Shown: positions 17,438 to 27,340, numbered from the stretch's first letter. The stretch is DNA of 64,000 bases from Zhongshania aquatica (GCF_027257955.1 NZ_JANZNQ010000002.1:248001-312000), one strand, 5' to 3'. The notes: a model not told the origin generated them from the sequence alone. Program-made: numbers and translations.

Positions 17438-19189
17438 TTACTTTGCAGCGAAGCTACAATGCCGACTGCCAAGCTCAAAATAGCAGCGCCCACCAATCCA
17501 TACTTTTTCAACTTTAAAATTCAATAAATCAGAATTTTTACCGAGTGGATTGCGATCTAACAAGACAAAATCTGCCTGTTTACCCACTTCTAATGAACCT
17601 ATGTTTTTTTCCTTAAAACTTTGCCATGCCGCGTCAATGGTGACACCGCGCAGCGCTTGAAGTGGCGTAATTCGTTGATCACCACCTAAGGCAGAACCAC
17701 TTCGTGTTTGCCGGGTAACCGCTGACCACATAAGGCGCCCCACATCCATTGGCACTACTGGGGAATCCAAATGCAGGGTAAAACGTAAGTCATCTGAAAG
17801 GGCATCTTGAAGGGGACTAATTCGCGCAGCGCGCTGCGGCCCCAAGAACTGATCGCGATGACGATCACCCCAAAAGTAAGTATGAGCAACAAAAAAACTT
17901 GGGGATATCTCTAAATCCTTCATTCTTCGCAATTGGTCAACTCGCGCCATTTGGCTGTGAACCAAAATCGTTCGAGTGTCACGGCGAGCGCATTGACCAC
18001 GAGCTTTTTCCACCGCGTCTAAAATCATCTGGATAGCAGCATCACCATTGCCATGAAGCGCAATTTGATATCCTCGACAATAATAGCCCTGTACCTCAAC
18101 ATCCAATTGTTGCTGGCTAACTCTTGCAAAGCCACGGTAATCAGCCGCTTCCTCCTCTGGCTGGCGGAAATAGGGCTCGCTTAGAAATGCTGTATATCCC
18201 TGAATACTGCCATCAACAATAATCTTGACCGCAGTCGCAGAAAACTTGTCAGTTTCTATATCACTCAAAGAGAAATCATCTTTCAATAAAGTCGATGACA
18301 TTTCTGCACTCAGCGGCCACACCACAACGCGCTGCGGAATACGCTGCAACTTAGACAGCCATCTCAGCCCAGAAAATAAGGACTGATCTACGCCGCCACT
18401 TTGCACTGTAGTGACACCGGCTGCGAGATAGGCTTGACTAGCATCATCAACCATAGCCAAAAAATCCGATGGCGAAAAATCCATCGCCAAACTTGCAGCT
18501 AAATCGGTCGCATGTTCCTGTAATAAACCGTTAGGCTCACCCGAGTCAGAATTGCGACCAATAACTCCCCCTTCTGGATCAGGAGTTTCTCGGCTTATAT
18601 TAGCTAAAACTAAGCCCGCAGAATTGACCAATGCCATATGCCCAGAGCTATGCAATAAAAAAATAGGGTGCTCTGTCGATACCGCATCTAGATCATGACG
18701 ATTCGGATGCCTGTGCTCTTTCAACAAACTATCGTCATAGCCAAAGCCAAATAACCACTCGCCATCATCAAGGGTGGCAAGCTTGGCTTCCAATTTCTGT
18801 TGAATATCAGCAACACTTGTCACGTTGCCAAGCGGCGGACTACTTAAATCAATGCCGACGGCCCGCAACCCAGTGCCCGGAAAATGGCCATGGGCATCAA
18901 TAAACCCCGGCACCAAGGTTTTACCTTGTAAATCATAAATGCGACTTGTTGCGCCCTTCAGCTTTAAAACTTCCTCTGTACTGCCAAGAAATTCAATCTG
19001 GGAACCACGTAAGATCATAGCCTCGACAATTGAATTATTCCCATTCATCGTCAATATATTGCCGTGAATAAAAACCTGCTCTTCAGGCAAGCTAGGCACG
19101 TTTCCTTTTAAATAAAAATAAGCCGAAATCAACACACCTACGATCAACAAAAAGGTGGCAAGTATTAGGCGTAAAACGATCGATCTCAT
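17438..19189 (-). CDS. Membrane-anchored amidohydrolase family 3 (YtcJ-like) protein
   Basis: One N-terminal helix (about residues 3-24) is followed by an amidohydrolase of the YtcJ type: VFIHGNILTMN, the metal site FIDAHGHF, a later LHGNGDAAIQMILD, HSQMARVDQ and the C-terminal return IGSLEVGKQADFVLLDRNPL. Related enzymes hydrolyse N-acyl, amide or cyclic amide bonds with metal ions. Start ATG 19189 with GGGG upstream is preferred to the TTG at 19204. The anchor would place the active domain on the periplasmic side. An amidohydrolase inside this operon could deconjugate an amide-linked substrate such as a bile-acid conjugate; this is speculation. Confidence 0.88.
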   Translation of the reverse strand: MRSIVLRLILATFLLIVGVLISAYFYLKGNVPSLPEEQVFIHGNILTMNGNNSIVEAMILRGSQIEFLGSTEEVLKLKGATSRIYDLQGKTLVPGFIDAHGHFPGTGLRAVGIDLSSPPLGNVTSVADIQQKLEAKLATLDDGEWLFGFGYDDSLLKEHRHPNRHDLDAVSTEHPIFLLHSSGHMALVNSAGLVLANISRETPDPEGGVIGRNSDSGEPNGLLQEHATDLAASLAMDFSPSDFLAMVDDASQAYLAAGVTTVQSGGVDQSLFSGLRWLSKLQRIPQRVVVWPLSAEMSSTLLKDDFSLSDIETDKFSATAVKIIVDGSIQGYTAFLSEPYFRQPEEEAADYRGFARVSQQQLDVEVQGYYCRGYQIALHGNGDAAIQMILDAVEKARGQCARRDTRTILVHSQMARVDQLRRMKDLEISPSFFVAHTYFWGDRHRDQFLGPQRAARISPLQDALSDDLRFTLHLDSPVVPMDVGRLMWSAVTRQTRSGSALGGDQRITPLQALRGVTIDAAWQSFKEKNIGSLEVGKQADFVLLDRNPLGKNSDLLNFKVEKVWIGGRCYFELGSRHCSFAAK

Positions 19190-19214
19190 AACAACAGGCC
19201 CCAAAAGTGATCTC

Positions 19215-21353
19215 TCACAAGCTCACCGCAAGTTCACGTGCACTTCGCATCGCCCCCTCGATATAGCCTATTTCCGCACAATCACCAATACGATGCACTT
19301 CAAGCCCACCGCTTGCCAATAATTCACTTAGCTGAGTATCAGGTTTTGCACCCAGCGCAATAATCACATTATCTGCCGGTGCGAACTCGTCATTATCGTT
19401 AAGTACATATTTGACCCCTGCCTCAGTAATTTTCTTTATCGTCACATTTCGCTGGAGTTCAACGCTGTGGTTTTTTAACTGATGCAAAACACGCCAACGT
19501 CTAACAATACTAAGTTCCGCACCGAGGTCAGCCCCCTCTTCCAGCACTGTCACTTTACGGCCGCGCTCTGCCAACAACTCCGCCACTTCAAGACCGACCA
19601 AGCCACCACCAAGAATACAAACTCGCTTACCAAGAGGCATATACCAGTGACTCAGCATTCGCAAAGTATCGATGTTGCGACTCAACCCAAATAGATGAGA
19701 TAGCTTTATCATGACGCGCTGGTGCCAATTCAATTTGCCGTTAGCCTCGCCAGCAAACAACATGTCGCGCAACTCTTCACCGTCCAACACATGAGAAAGT
19801 GACTTCCCCAAAATCTCCGGTGCCTTACGTCGGGCGCCTGTCGCCAGTATCACGGTATCAGCGCCTGATCTTAGTAAATCATCAGCACTGGCATTCCTAG
19901 CAAACTCAATCGTCACCGGAAGGGCATCAAGCTCTTTGCTTAAATAGGGAATCAAACGTCCGTTAGGTTCATAAGCCAGTGCTGCAACTCTTGCCGTACC
20001 CCCCAAGACATCGTCGCGCTCCCACAAACGAACCTTGTGACCCCGCGCCGCCAACACCCTTGCGGCTTCCATACCTGCGGGTCCACCGCCGACGACGACA
20101 ATGTCTCGCGGCTGATGCGTCAAACTAAGTTGTCCCAAGTCACTTTCATGGCCTGTTGCAGGATTTACCGCACAGCAAAGGGCTTGATTTATAAATATCT
20201 GACTGACACACACGTAGCAATATATACAGGGTCGAATACTGTCTTTGGCACCATCGCGAAGCTTATTTGGAAGATCGGGGTCAGCTAACAGCTTGCGGCC
20301 CATCGCCAAAAAATCAAAACTACCACTTTTAATATGCCGCTCTGCGACATCTGGTTCGATACGACCCACCGCAATAACAGGAATACTCAGCACAGCTTTG
20401 ATGGCTTTCGCAAAGGGAATAAAACCACCGGGTTCGTGCACCAGTGGCGCCTCTGTAAAACCAATAGCACTGGAATTATCTGCGTAGGCGCTAACATCAA
20501 TAGCATGGCAACCTGCTTCTTGCAGCAGGCGTGCAACAGCGACACTGTCTTCAATTCGACCACCACCGTCAACACGGTATTCATGGGCATCGAGTCGACA
20601 AATAATAGGAAAATCATTTCCAACTTCTTGCTTAATCGCGGCAATAATTTCTACTAATAAACGTGCGCGATTTTCTACGCTACCACCATAGCGATCTTCG
20701 CGACGATTACTATAAGGAGACAAAAATGAGGCAATTAAATATCCGTGTCCGGCATGTAATTCTATCGCGTCAAAACCAGCGGTGACCGCACGCCGGGAAG
20801 CGCTAACAAAGCTGGCAATTACCCAGTCGATATCGCGCTGATCCATTTCTTTGTAGCTTGGCCCTTTGCCATCTGGCCCGGCAGCGCGCACAAAGTTAGA
20901 AATTTCCCACGCCGTCAGACTTTCTAGCATATCGCCCCGCCGCCTCGCCGGTTTAGACGGCACTAACATAGGCCGACCTTCCGCCGTGTCTTCTTGCGCC
21001 ACTTTACCGCCGTGATTCAATTGCGCGGCAATTGCCGCGCCATGCGCATGTACCCGGCTTGTAAGCGCTTTTAATCCGACCAAATATTGATCCGACGAAA
21101 AACCAACCATGTTTGGCATAGTAGCCCCTTTGGGCCAAGACACAGCGGAGGTTTCTAAAATAATCAACCCCACGCCGCCAGCAGCGCGTGCCTCGTAGTA
21201 AGCAATTGCTCGCTCACTCAATGAACCGTCATCTTCAGCGAACTCAGATCCCATCGCTGCCATCACGATACGATTACGCAGTGATAAACCAGCAATACTC
21301 CCCGCCGAGAACATTTGTTCATAAGCAGGATCGATATTTTTATACTTAATCAT
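19215..21353 (-). CDS. FadH/BaiCD-type FMN-[4Fe-4S]-FAD enoate reductase
   Basis: The 712-residue protein has an N-terminal old-yellow-enzyme barrel (about 1-370; LRNRIVMAAMGS, AAQLNHGGK, DAIELHAGHGYLIASFLSP), an iron-sulfur motif CIYCYVC with following Cys residues (about 380-400), and C-terminal FAD/NAD(P)-binding domains (VVVGGGPAGMEAARVLAARGH; ILGGGLVGLEVAELLAERG). This is the layout of 2,4-dienoyl-CoA reductase and of bile-acid reductases BaiCD/BaiH. It reduces or oxidises an activated C=C bond. It overlaps the Rieske oxygenase gene by a few bases. The substrate is not predictable; the operon favours a polycyclic enone. Confidence 0.92.
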   Translation of the reverse strand: MIKYKNIDPAYEQMFSAGSIAGLSLRNRIVMAAMGSEFAEDDGSLSERAIAYYEARAAGGVGLIILETSAVSWPKGATMPNMVGFSSDQYLVGLKALTSRVHAHGAAIAAQLNHGGKVAQEDTAEGRPMLVPSKPARRRGDMLESLTAWEISNFVRAAGPDGKGPSYKEMDQRDIDWVIASFVSASRRAVTAGFDAIELHAGHGYLIASFLSPYSNRREDRYGGSVENRARLLVEIIAAIKQEVGNDFPIICRLDAHEYRVDGGGRIEDSVAVARLLQEAGCHAIDVSAYADNSSAIGFTEAPLVHEPGGFIPFAKAIKAVLSIPVIAVGRIEPDVAERHIKSGSFDFLAMGRKLLADPDLPNKLRDGAKDSIRPCIYCYVCVSQIFINQALCCAVNPATGHESDLGQLSLTHQPRDIVVVGGGPAGMEAARVLAARGHKVRLWERDDVLGGTARVAALAYEPNGRLIPYLSKELDALPVTIEFARNASADDLLRSGADTVILATGARRKAPEILGKSLSHVLDGEELRDMLFAGEANGKLNWHQRVMIKLSHLFGLSRNIDTLRMLSHWYMPLGKRVCILGGGLVGLEVAELLAERGRKVTVLEEGADLGAELSIVRRWRVLHQLKNHSVELQRNVTIKKITEAGVKYVLNDNDEFAPADNVIIALGAKPDTQLSELLASGGLEVHRIGDCAEIGYIEGAMRSARELAVSL

Positions 21354-22380
21354 TAGCAGTGTCCGAGATCAGGAATTGACCATACCAGCGTCTAAATTTC
21401 GCAAATGGGCCGTCGCCATCGCACAGCATTGGTTTTTCCAGATAGCGCTTACGTGCCCAGATAATTCTGTCTTCTTCCATTTGCTGACGAATATCATCAA
21501 TGATCGCCTGACCAACACGACTTGCACTGGCGCCGGCATCGGCGCGCTGAATAAACGCGTATTTCGCGCGTGTTAATCCGTCTTCAACCGGCGTCAAATT
21601 CGCCATCAGCACCGTTTCGCAAATACCGCTAAAGCGCACTACAGAAAGACCGGCGCCCACACTGCTATTTTCTATCCGGCCTTTCACTCTGCCTCTAGGG
21701 GTATCCATTTCAGATTCTAACAAACCAAAACGACAGTGATCCTCAAACCGCATTACCGTGGGTTCTGGTACCTGAGGTGTGCCGTGTACAAAACGAAAAT
21801 GAGCTGCGTCAACCGCGTTCTCGCCAATTTCTTGAGGATGAGTATCAATATCCCATTCGTATATTTTGAGTTCGCCCCAGGCATCATTTTCCGGCGATGC
21901 TTCTTCAATAAGTGGTGGCTCGTAAAGTGGCTGAACTCCCTGCGGGTGATACCACACATAGACACATTGATTGGCTTCACGCACCGGCCAAGACAGAGTG
22001 ACCTTTTCACAACGTGCAACCCGTGGTGGCATTTTGTCGGCGTAGGGAATATCGGTACATTCACCGTCGCCGTTGAAGGCCCATCCATGAAAGGGACACA
22101 CAATACTTTCACCGACAACGCGAGAGCCGCCGCCGGCTTGATCGCGGATACCATAACCAAGATGCGCACCCATATGTGGGCAGTAGGCATCGAGCACTTT
22201 AACGAGACCGGATTCAGTACGAAATATCACTAAATCGGAACCAAAATACGACAGCGGCTGGGACTCGCCCACCGCTAACTCCGCCGAATACAAAACTTGA
22301 AACCATCCAAATGGCATTGGCAAATCAACGCGAACCGCACCGGACTTAGTGGATGCAATTACCGATTTTAATTCAGACAT
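21346..22380 (-). CDS. Rieske [2Fe-2S] oxygenase, KshA-like
   Basis: The Rieske centre is CPHMGAHLGYG (CxH) and CPFHGWAFNGDGEC (CxxH), at about residues 70-115. The mononuclear iron site ENAVDAAHFRFVH fits the E-x3-D-x2-H-x4-H motif exactly. Organisation and size (about 344 residues) resemble 3-ketosteroid 9-alpha-hydroxylase oxygenase (KshA) and sterol desaturases of the Daf36 type. ATG 22380 with GGGG upstream is preferred to the in-frame TTG at 22386. No reductase or ferredoxin gene accompanies it here, so electrons must come from elsewhere. Confidence 0.92.
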   Translation of the reverse strand: MSELKSVIASTKSGAVRVDLPMPFGWFQVLYSAELAVGESQPLSYFGSDLVIFRTESGLVKVLDAYCPHMGAHLGYGIRDQAGGGSRVVGESIVCPFHGWAFNGDGECTDIPYADKMPPRVARCEKVTLSWPVREANQCVYVWYHPQGVQPLYEPPLIEEASPENDAWGELKIYEWDIDTHPQEIGENAVDAAHFRFVHGTPQVPEPTVMRFEDHCRFGLLESEMDTPRGRVKGRIENSSVGAGLSVVRFSGICETVLMANLTPVEDGLTRAKYAFIQRADAGASASRVGQAIIDDIRQQMEEDRIIWARKRYLEKPMLCDGDGPFAKFRRWYGQFLISDTAND

Positions 22381-22382
22381 GA

Positions 22383-23147
22383 TCAACCCCTTATTGCGCC
22401 GCCGCCATCAACAGACAATAGCTGACCGGTGATAAATGACGCACGTTCGGATAAAAGAAATGCAACAGCCTGAGCAATTTCCGCCGGCTCGCCAAGACGG
22501 CGCATGGGTGTGACTTTGTTCATTTGCTCTTCAGCTTTAGGCTGTTCTTGGAAATATTTTTCTAACCCCGGAGTACGGATCACACCGGGAGATACCGCGT
22601 TAATACGAATGCCACGTGCGGCATACTCCGCCGCCGAGCTCTTCGTTAATATATTGACGCCACCTTTCGCTGCGGCATAAGCAGTATTAAACGCTTGACC
22701 GCGCAATGAAGCATTCGACGATATATTGACAATCGCACCGCCGCCCTGAGCGAGCATCGCCTCAATCTCATATTTCATGCAGAGCCACGTATTGGTTAAA
22801 CACATCTCCAATGTTTGATCAAAAACATCGCGGGTAAACTCATGAATAGGGCCATTCCCGCGACTGACTGCTGCATTGTTACAGGCAATATCTAAACGCC
22901 CAAAAATACGAATAGTTTTAGTAAGCATCTCAGCAACATCGGATTCTGAACTCACATCGCAATAGATAAACTCTGCCTTTGTGCCGCGCTCCCGCAATAT
23001 GGCAACGCACTCTTCACCAGCTTCGGTGTTTATATCAACCACCGCTACAGAAGCACCTTGTTGTGCCAATTGTTCGCAAATAGCGCGTCCAATTCCGGCC
23101 GCACCGCCGGTTACTAACGCAACTTTATTAACAAGGTCTTCGCTCAC
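22383..23147 (-). CDS. SDR family NAD-dependent oxidoreductase
   Basis: A classical SDR of 254 residues: TGGAAGIGRAICE, NNAAVSRG, NISSNASLRG, YAAAK and the C-terminal LSVDGGGAIRG. An acidic residue at the end of the second strand (VVDINTEAGEE) favours NAD. It starts at GTG 23147, which overlaps the stop of the upstream membrane-protein gene by four bases (GTGA), with GGAG 7 bases upstream. It is probably a hydroxysteroid- or alcohol-dehydrogenase-like step of the operon; the substrate is unknown. Confidence 0.92.
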   Translation of the reverse strand: MSEDLVNKVALVTGGAAGIGRAICEQLAQQGASVAVVDINTEAGEECVAILRERGTKAEFIYCDVSSESDVAEMLTKTIRIFGRLDIACNNAAVSRGNGPIHEFTRDVFDQTLEMCLTNTWLCMKYEIEAMLAQGGGAIVNISSNASLRGQAFNTAYAAAKGGVNILTKSSAAEYAARGIRINAVSPGVIRTPGLEKYFQEQPKAEEQMNKVTPMRRLGEPAEIAQAVAFLLSERASFITGQLLSVDGGGAIRG

Positions 23148-23662
23148 AAGTACTCTCCTTTCATATTATCTTTTCGTTCATATGGGCATGTCGCCAGAAC
23201 TATTAACAGGGGCATAAGCAAGGCTGATAGCGCTGCGGTGTAAAGCGTTTTCGCCAAGGTATAATCGAATCTTGCTAGCTCAGATATACCAGTTAGGTAG
23301 AAGAGTGCAGCGAGTATTGGCACTGACAAAAGTGCTGCTACAACAGCCAAAACCGTAGCTCTAAGACTATTTTTGTAGGGCTTGAGAAAATGGCGGACGC
23401 GATACACTGATTGGGGAACACTGCTGAAGACAATCCCATTCTTCAATGTTTTCTTGGCTTGTAAGGGCAGTGCAATCACACTGAATAAAAAGACAAGAAT
23501 CAGCCCGGTTGCGGGAAAATCAATCATCATGCCATTAACTTGCCAAACCGGGATACTTGACTTTCCTGCGCTCAAGTACCACGCACACGCACCGTTAGCG
23601 GCACCATTGCTGATACCTGCCCCTAAAGACTCTTTCAAAATATAGCGTTCGGTGAGCCCCAT
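23144..23662 (-). CDS. Small multi-pass membrane protein of unknown function
   Basis: This 172-residue protein is not a family I recognise. Three hydrophobic segments are clear: about residues 52-69, 101-127 and 140-160. The N-terminal part has GAGISNGAANGACAWYL, glycine- and alanine-rich. It is the first gene of the eight-gene operon and its stop overlaps the start of the following SDR, so it is expressed with the catabolic enzymes. A substrate-transport or membrane-organising role is possible but unsupported. The start may lie slightly downstream. Confidence 0.65.
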   Translation of the reverse strand: MGLTERYILKESLGAGISNGAANGACAWYLSAGKSSIPVWQVNGMMIDFPATGLILVFLFSVIALPLQAKKTLKNGIVFSSVPQSVYRVRHFLKPYKNSLRATVLAVVAALLSVPILAALFYLTGISELARFDYTLAKTLYTAALSALLMPLLIVLATCPYERKDNMKGEYL

Positions 23663-23804
23663 ACCGCCTACCCCATTTGCACAATTGACTTATGATTATC
23701 TATGCCTTCATATTAGCCCTCACAATAATTCTCTAAAGCACAAAATCTTTCAGAATTGCCGACATTTCGCACCATTCAGATTTTATAAATATAACGGTCT
23801 ATAT
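23663..23804. promoter_or_regulatory. Divergent control region between AraC regulator and catabolic operon
   Basis: The 142-base gap holds an AT-rich element TAAAGCACAAAATCTTTCAG at 23734-23753 and a direct repeat TTTCAGAATT (23748-23757) / ATTCAGATTT (23774-23783), spaced 26 bases. AraC proteins bind direct repeats, so this is a plausible regulator site. A very similar sequence lies upstream of the TonB receptor gene at 27452. Binding is inferred. Confidence 0.4.
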
Positions 23805-24890
23805 ATGACTACGTTCAACAGACTACACAATGTTTCAGTGGGAAAATTTCGCCGCTTGCTTGATTACCTTGAAAAAGTAGGAATTGATGCCCGCGAAATG
23901 GCAACGCGCTCTGGCATCGACTTTGATCGAATAATGTCTGCAGCAAGTGACAGCGTCGTTGCCGGGCATAAATATTCAGCACTATATGAAAATGCAGCAG
24001 AGGCGCTACAAGAATTAGATATGTCGGTGCCATGGGGCGCAGGCATAGGCAGTGATGTGTTCAGATTCATGTGCTACAGCATCATCAATTGCCAAGATCT
24101 GGAGCAAGCCTTACTGCGCTCAGAGCGCTACCTAAAACTGCTATACCCAATAACTGGCTACAAAATCAGCGTACATGTGCATCCAGAATTTGCTGAATTG
24201 CGCTATGAATTTAATGGCGACAAACTAAGTAGACAGTTCACGCCAGATAGCTGGGACCGTACAGAGTATTCCGACACAGTTGCCAAGTCCTCTGGTATGC
24301 GAGTATGGCACGCATTTATGGGCTGGCTTGTCGGTCGCGACATTGAAATCGATTCACTCACTATTTCTGCTCCCGGTATTAGCGACGCCTACACAGAGAG
24401 TCTCAGTAAGGTTTTAGGAGTAGAACCACAGTTTAATGCAGACAGTACCTCACTGTTTTTTAGCACGGAATGCCTGCGATACCGCACTGTCCATACGCCT
24501 GAGTCACTTGAAGCATTTTTGCAAAATGCAGTCTATTCGCTCATCGCGCAAGACTCGCGCCCAGCAAGCACCGGCGCCGCAATACGTTCGCTACTCGCAA
24601 AGAGTGGCTACGGCAGCCTGCCGAGCTTTGAAAGCATGTCTGAAAATCTTCACATGTCACCCTCAAGCCTGCGCCGCAGATTACATGGCGAAGGCACGAG
24701 CTACCAAGAACTCAAGGATCAATACCGCTGCGATATTGCAATGCGGCAACTTAGGAACGAAAAACTGAAAATTCACGAGATCGGCGAACAGCTTGGTTTT
24801 CTAGAAGCGAGTTCGTTTATTCGCTCCTTTCGGAATTGGACTGGCATAACGCCCAAGCAGTTTCGAACGCAATTAGAAGAAAACGAATAA
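23805..24890 (+). CDS. AraC-family transcriptional regulator (arabinose-binding-like N-domain)
   Basis: About 361 residues. The N-terminal region matches the Arabinose_bd (PF12625) effector domain of OruR/VqsM-type regulators (VGKFRRLLDYLEKVGIDAREMATRSGID). The C-terminal 100 residues form a double helix-turn-helix: LHMSPSSLRRRLHGEGTSYQ, then LGFLEASSFIRSFRNWTGITPKQFR. ATG 23805 is chosen because homologues begin near this point and the longer frame from 23652 overlaps the divergent gene. It is positioned to control the eight-gene operon, probably as activator with a lipophilic ligand. Confidence 0.92.
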   Translation: MTTFNRLHNVSVGKFRRLLDYLEKVGIDAREMATRSGIDFDRIMSAASDSVVAGHKYSALYENAAEALQELDMSVPWGAGIGSDVFRFMCYSIINCQDLEQALLRSERYLKLLYPITGYKISVHVHPEFAELRYEFNGDKLSRQFTPDSWDRTEYSDTVAKSSGMRVWHAFMGWLVGRDIEIDSLTISAPGISDAYTESLSKVLGVEPQFNADSTSLFFSTECLRYRTVHTPESLEAFLQNAVYSLIAQDSRPASTGAAIRSLLAKSGYGSLPSFESMSENLHMSPSSLRRRLHGEGTSYQELKDQYRCDIAMRQLRNEKLKIHEIGEQLGFLEASSFIRSFRNWTGITPKQFRTQLEENE

Positions 24891-24921
24891 ACTCAGATTT
24901 TATACACTGTATTCCGAACAT

Positions 24922-24950
24922 AAAAATGGCGACTCAAAGTCGCCATTTTT
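24922..24950. terminator. Bidirectional intrinsic terminator between araC-type gene and TonB receptor
   Basis: A perfect 13-base inverted repeat AAAAATGGCGACT / AGTCGCCATTTTT with a three-base loop. A- and T-runs on either side allow termination on both strands, which fits the convergent genes. Confidence 0.9.
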
Positions 24951-24982
24951 ATTCTCCACATTAATGCTAGAGCTCCGTAAAT

Positions 24983-27340
24983 TCAGAAGTTATAACTTAA
25001 AGATAGGGCCAAGGTCCTAGGATTATTGTAACCGCCGGTCACAAAAGGTCCGACAACATAACTACTGGTAAGCACTCGTTTGTCCTCTAAGTTCTTACCC
25101 TGCAAAGCCACGTTCCAATGACGATCTTTGGTTTCAAAGGCAATCGAGGCATTTAGTAGATAGTGTTCTTCCTGTTGCTGAACATCACTAAACTGGGTGC
25201 GCGTATCGATGGGGCTATTGGTATATGAGGAGGTTCTCCACGACACATTACCAGCGGCAGTAATAGTGCCGTAGTCAGCTAGCTCCGTTTGGTACTGCGC
25301 GTTCAGCTGTGCTGTCCACTTGGGTGAAAACCCTATCTCAGTGAAGCGGGCAATATCTACACTCTGACCAGTTGAATCAGTGGTTTTATAGGATTTAACT
25401 GTACTGTCTAGATAGCCAACATTAAAACCGAGTAACACACTATCAGTTGCCGAGAAGCGTAATTCTAACTCACCACCCTGCCCAGTCATTTCACCCACAT
25501 TATCTACCGACTGGAGTAAATCGGAACCACTTAAATATACATAAGTGAACTGTTTATCCTGATAGTCGTTGTAAAACAATTCGGTGTTCAAACTTAGACG
25601 CCCAGACATCAATGTCGATTTCATACCTAGTGTGTAAGCCATTACCGTTTCTGGATCGAAAGGTGTTGTTAAACCGCCCTGCGTTTGAAATCCTCCAGCT
25701 TTGAAACCACCCGATACGCCACCGTAAAACAGTGTATCTTCGTCATAAAAATGCGACAGCTTAATCGCGGGTGTTAGCTCATTCCAATCGTCAGACGCCG
25801 CGGTATCAACCGGACCTGTGGTTTCAAAGTAACGCGTATACGGCGTTGCCCAACCGGCAAACATTGGCTGAGTTTCTGCCAGTGCTTCCTGACCTGGCGC
25901 AACGGCTACCACTGCGTTTGCAGGAAAACCTTGCAATAGAGCCAGCGCGTAAAACCCCTGCGTTAACGTTGAATGCTGTTCTATCGACTTGCTGTCTTTG
26001 GTATAGCGCGCACCTACCGACAACTGCCATTCGGGCATGAAATCCCAGTCTAAGGAGCCATAAATTGACTTAGATTTTACCTGCTGATTGTCATAGAAGG
26101 TATCCAAAGTATGGGTTTGAATCGCGCGTAAACGTGCATACTGCCGCGTAATGTTTTTATAATCTTGCTCACCGTCGAGGTAGTAGAGACCCACTACGCC
26201 TTTCAAGGTTTCGGCACTATAATTAAACTGCAATTCTTGACTGAAATCCTTACTTTCTACCGGACGTTCTGTAGTAATAAACTGCTGATCACTGCCATCA
26301 AAATCGAAGGGTTGATTGTTTTCCATTTTCCGCAATGACGTAACAGATTTCATCGTCCACTGCTCGTTAAAATCAGCGACGTAGTTAACAGCAAACGTAG
26401 ATGTTTCAATTTGATACTGATCGAAACCGCTTTTAAACTCCGAATTAATATTGTCTTTATCGCTAGGTAAACTCGAATCATTTGGCACTGTTTCTAGACC
26501 TGTACCGCCGAGAAAGGTATTCGCTCCAGTAATGACAAAATCGATACCGGACAACACATTTTTATCAATGGCGATACGCACAGGAACTCGCGGATCAGAG
26601 TGATCTTGCATTATGTCCGCACTGACCGACAACTCCTGACTATCACTAATACGCCAAAGCAGATTAGTACGGAATGCGCCTACGTCTTCCGTCCAATATT
26701 CATCACCGTTGCTGACATTTGTCTGAATGCCGTCGCGCTGGCTTTTTACAAAACCTACACCGCCATACAATCCACTTTCAGTGAGCGGTCCGGAAACCCC
26801 ACCCGATACTTCACGCGCATTAAACGATCCGAGCGTTACGCCGATATCGCCAATGACTTCATCACCGGGTTTACGGGTTACATATTTGATAGCGCCACCA
26901 ATGGTGTTTCGGCCATATAAATTACCCTGAGGCCCCTTTAATACCTCAATACGCTCAATATCATAGGCCTTCAATAGCGAACCGGTGGTGCGATTTAAAT
27001 AGACATCGTCAATATAAATGCCGACACCCTGATCAAAGCCTGGATCATTACCAATACCACGAATAAATACCTGTACCGCACCGGCAACCAAGCCGCCGGT
27101 ATCACTTAACACCACATTGGGTGTCATTCTTTGTAAATCAGTAATGTCACTAACCTGTGCAATTTTAAGCTGATCACTGCTGAACGCGCTCACCGCCATC
27201 GGTACTTCTTGTAAGTTTTCAGCGCGCTTCCTCGCAGTAACAACCACCTCCTCCATCATGGGGTTCGCGGCAAATGCCGGCACCGCCGGTAACGCCATTC
27301 CGATACATATCAGGCTGCTTGCCACTGTATTTTTATTCAT
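24983..27340 (-). CDS. TonB-dependent outer-membrane receptor
   Basis: A signal peptide (MNKNTVASSLICIGMALPAVPAFA) precedes the TonB-box-like MEEVVVTARKR, a plug domain (LQEVPMAVSAFSSDQL; VFIRGIGNDPGFDQGVGIYIDDVY; IEVLKGPQGNLYGRNTIGGAI) and a 22-strand-type barrel ending LALSLSYNF. ATG 27340 has GGAAG 6 bases upstream. The sequence resembles the iron-complex-receptor-like TonB family expanded in sphingomonads and marine gammaproteobacteria that use steroids and other hydrophobic carbon sources. Placement between two oxygenase operons suggests it imports their substrate. The ligand is not predictable from sequence. Confidence 0.93.
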   Translation of the reverse strand: MNKNTVASSLICIGMALPAVPAFAANPMMEEVVVTARKRAENLQEVPMAVSAFSSDQLKIAQVSDITDLQRMTPNVVLSDTGGLVAGAVQVFIRGIGNDPGFDQGVGIYIDDVYLNRTTGSLLKAYDIERIEVLKGPQGNLYGRNTIGGAIKYVTRKPGDEVIGDIGVTLGSFNAREVSGGVSGPLTESGLYGGVGFVKSQRDGIQTNVSNGDEYWTEDVGAFRTNLLWRISDSQELSVSADIMQDHSDPRVPVRIAIDKNVLSGIDFVITGANTFLGGTGLETVPNDSSLPSDKDNINSEFKSGFDQYQIETSTFAVNYVADFNEQWTMKSVTSLRKMENNQPFDFDGSDQQFITTERPVESKDFSQELQFNYSAETLKGVVGLYYLDGEQDYKNITRQYARLRAIQTHTLDTFYDNQQVKSKSIYGSLDWDFMPEWQLSVGARYTKDSKSIEQHSTLTQGFYALALLQGFPANAVVAVAPGQEALAETQPMFAGWATPYTRYFETTGPVDTAASDDWNELTPAIKLSHFYDEDTLFYGGVSGGFKAGGFQTQGGLTTPFDPETVMAYTLGMKSTLMSGRLSLNTELFYNDYQDKQFTYVYLSGSDLLQSVDNVGEMTGQGGELELRFSATDSVLLGFNVGYLDSTVKSYKTTDSTGQSVDIARFTEIGFSPKWTAQLNAQYQTELADYGTITAAGNVSWRTSSYTNSPIDTRTQFSDVQQQEEHYLLNASIAFETKDRHWNVALQGKNLEDKRVLTSSYVVGPFVTGGYNNPRTLALSLSYNF

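Noticed and set aside
21753-22190. 145-codon second frame on the minus strand within the Rieske gene
   Set aside because: Out of frame with the clear Rieske motifs and without a start context; a shadow.
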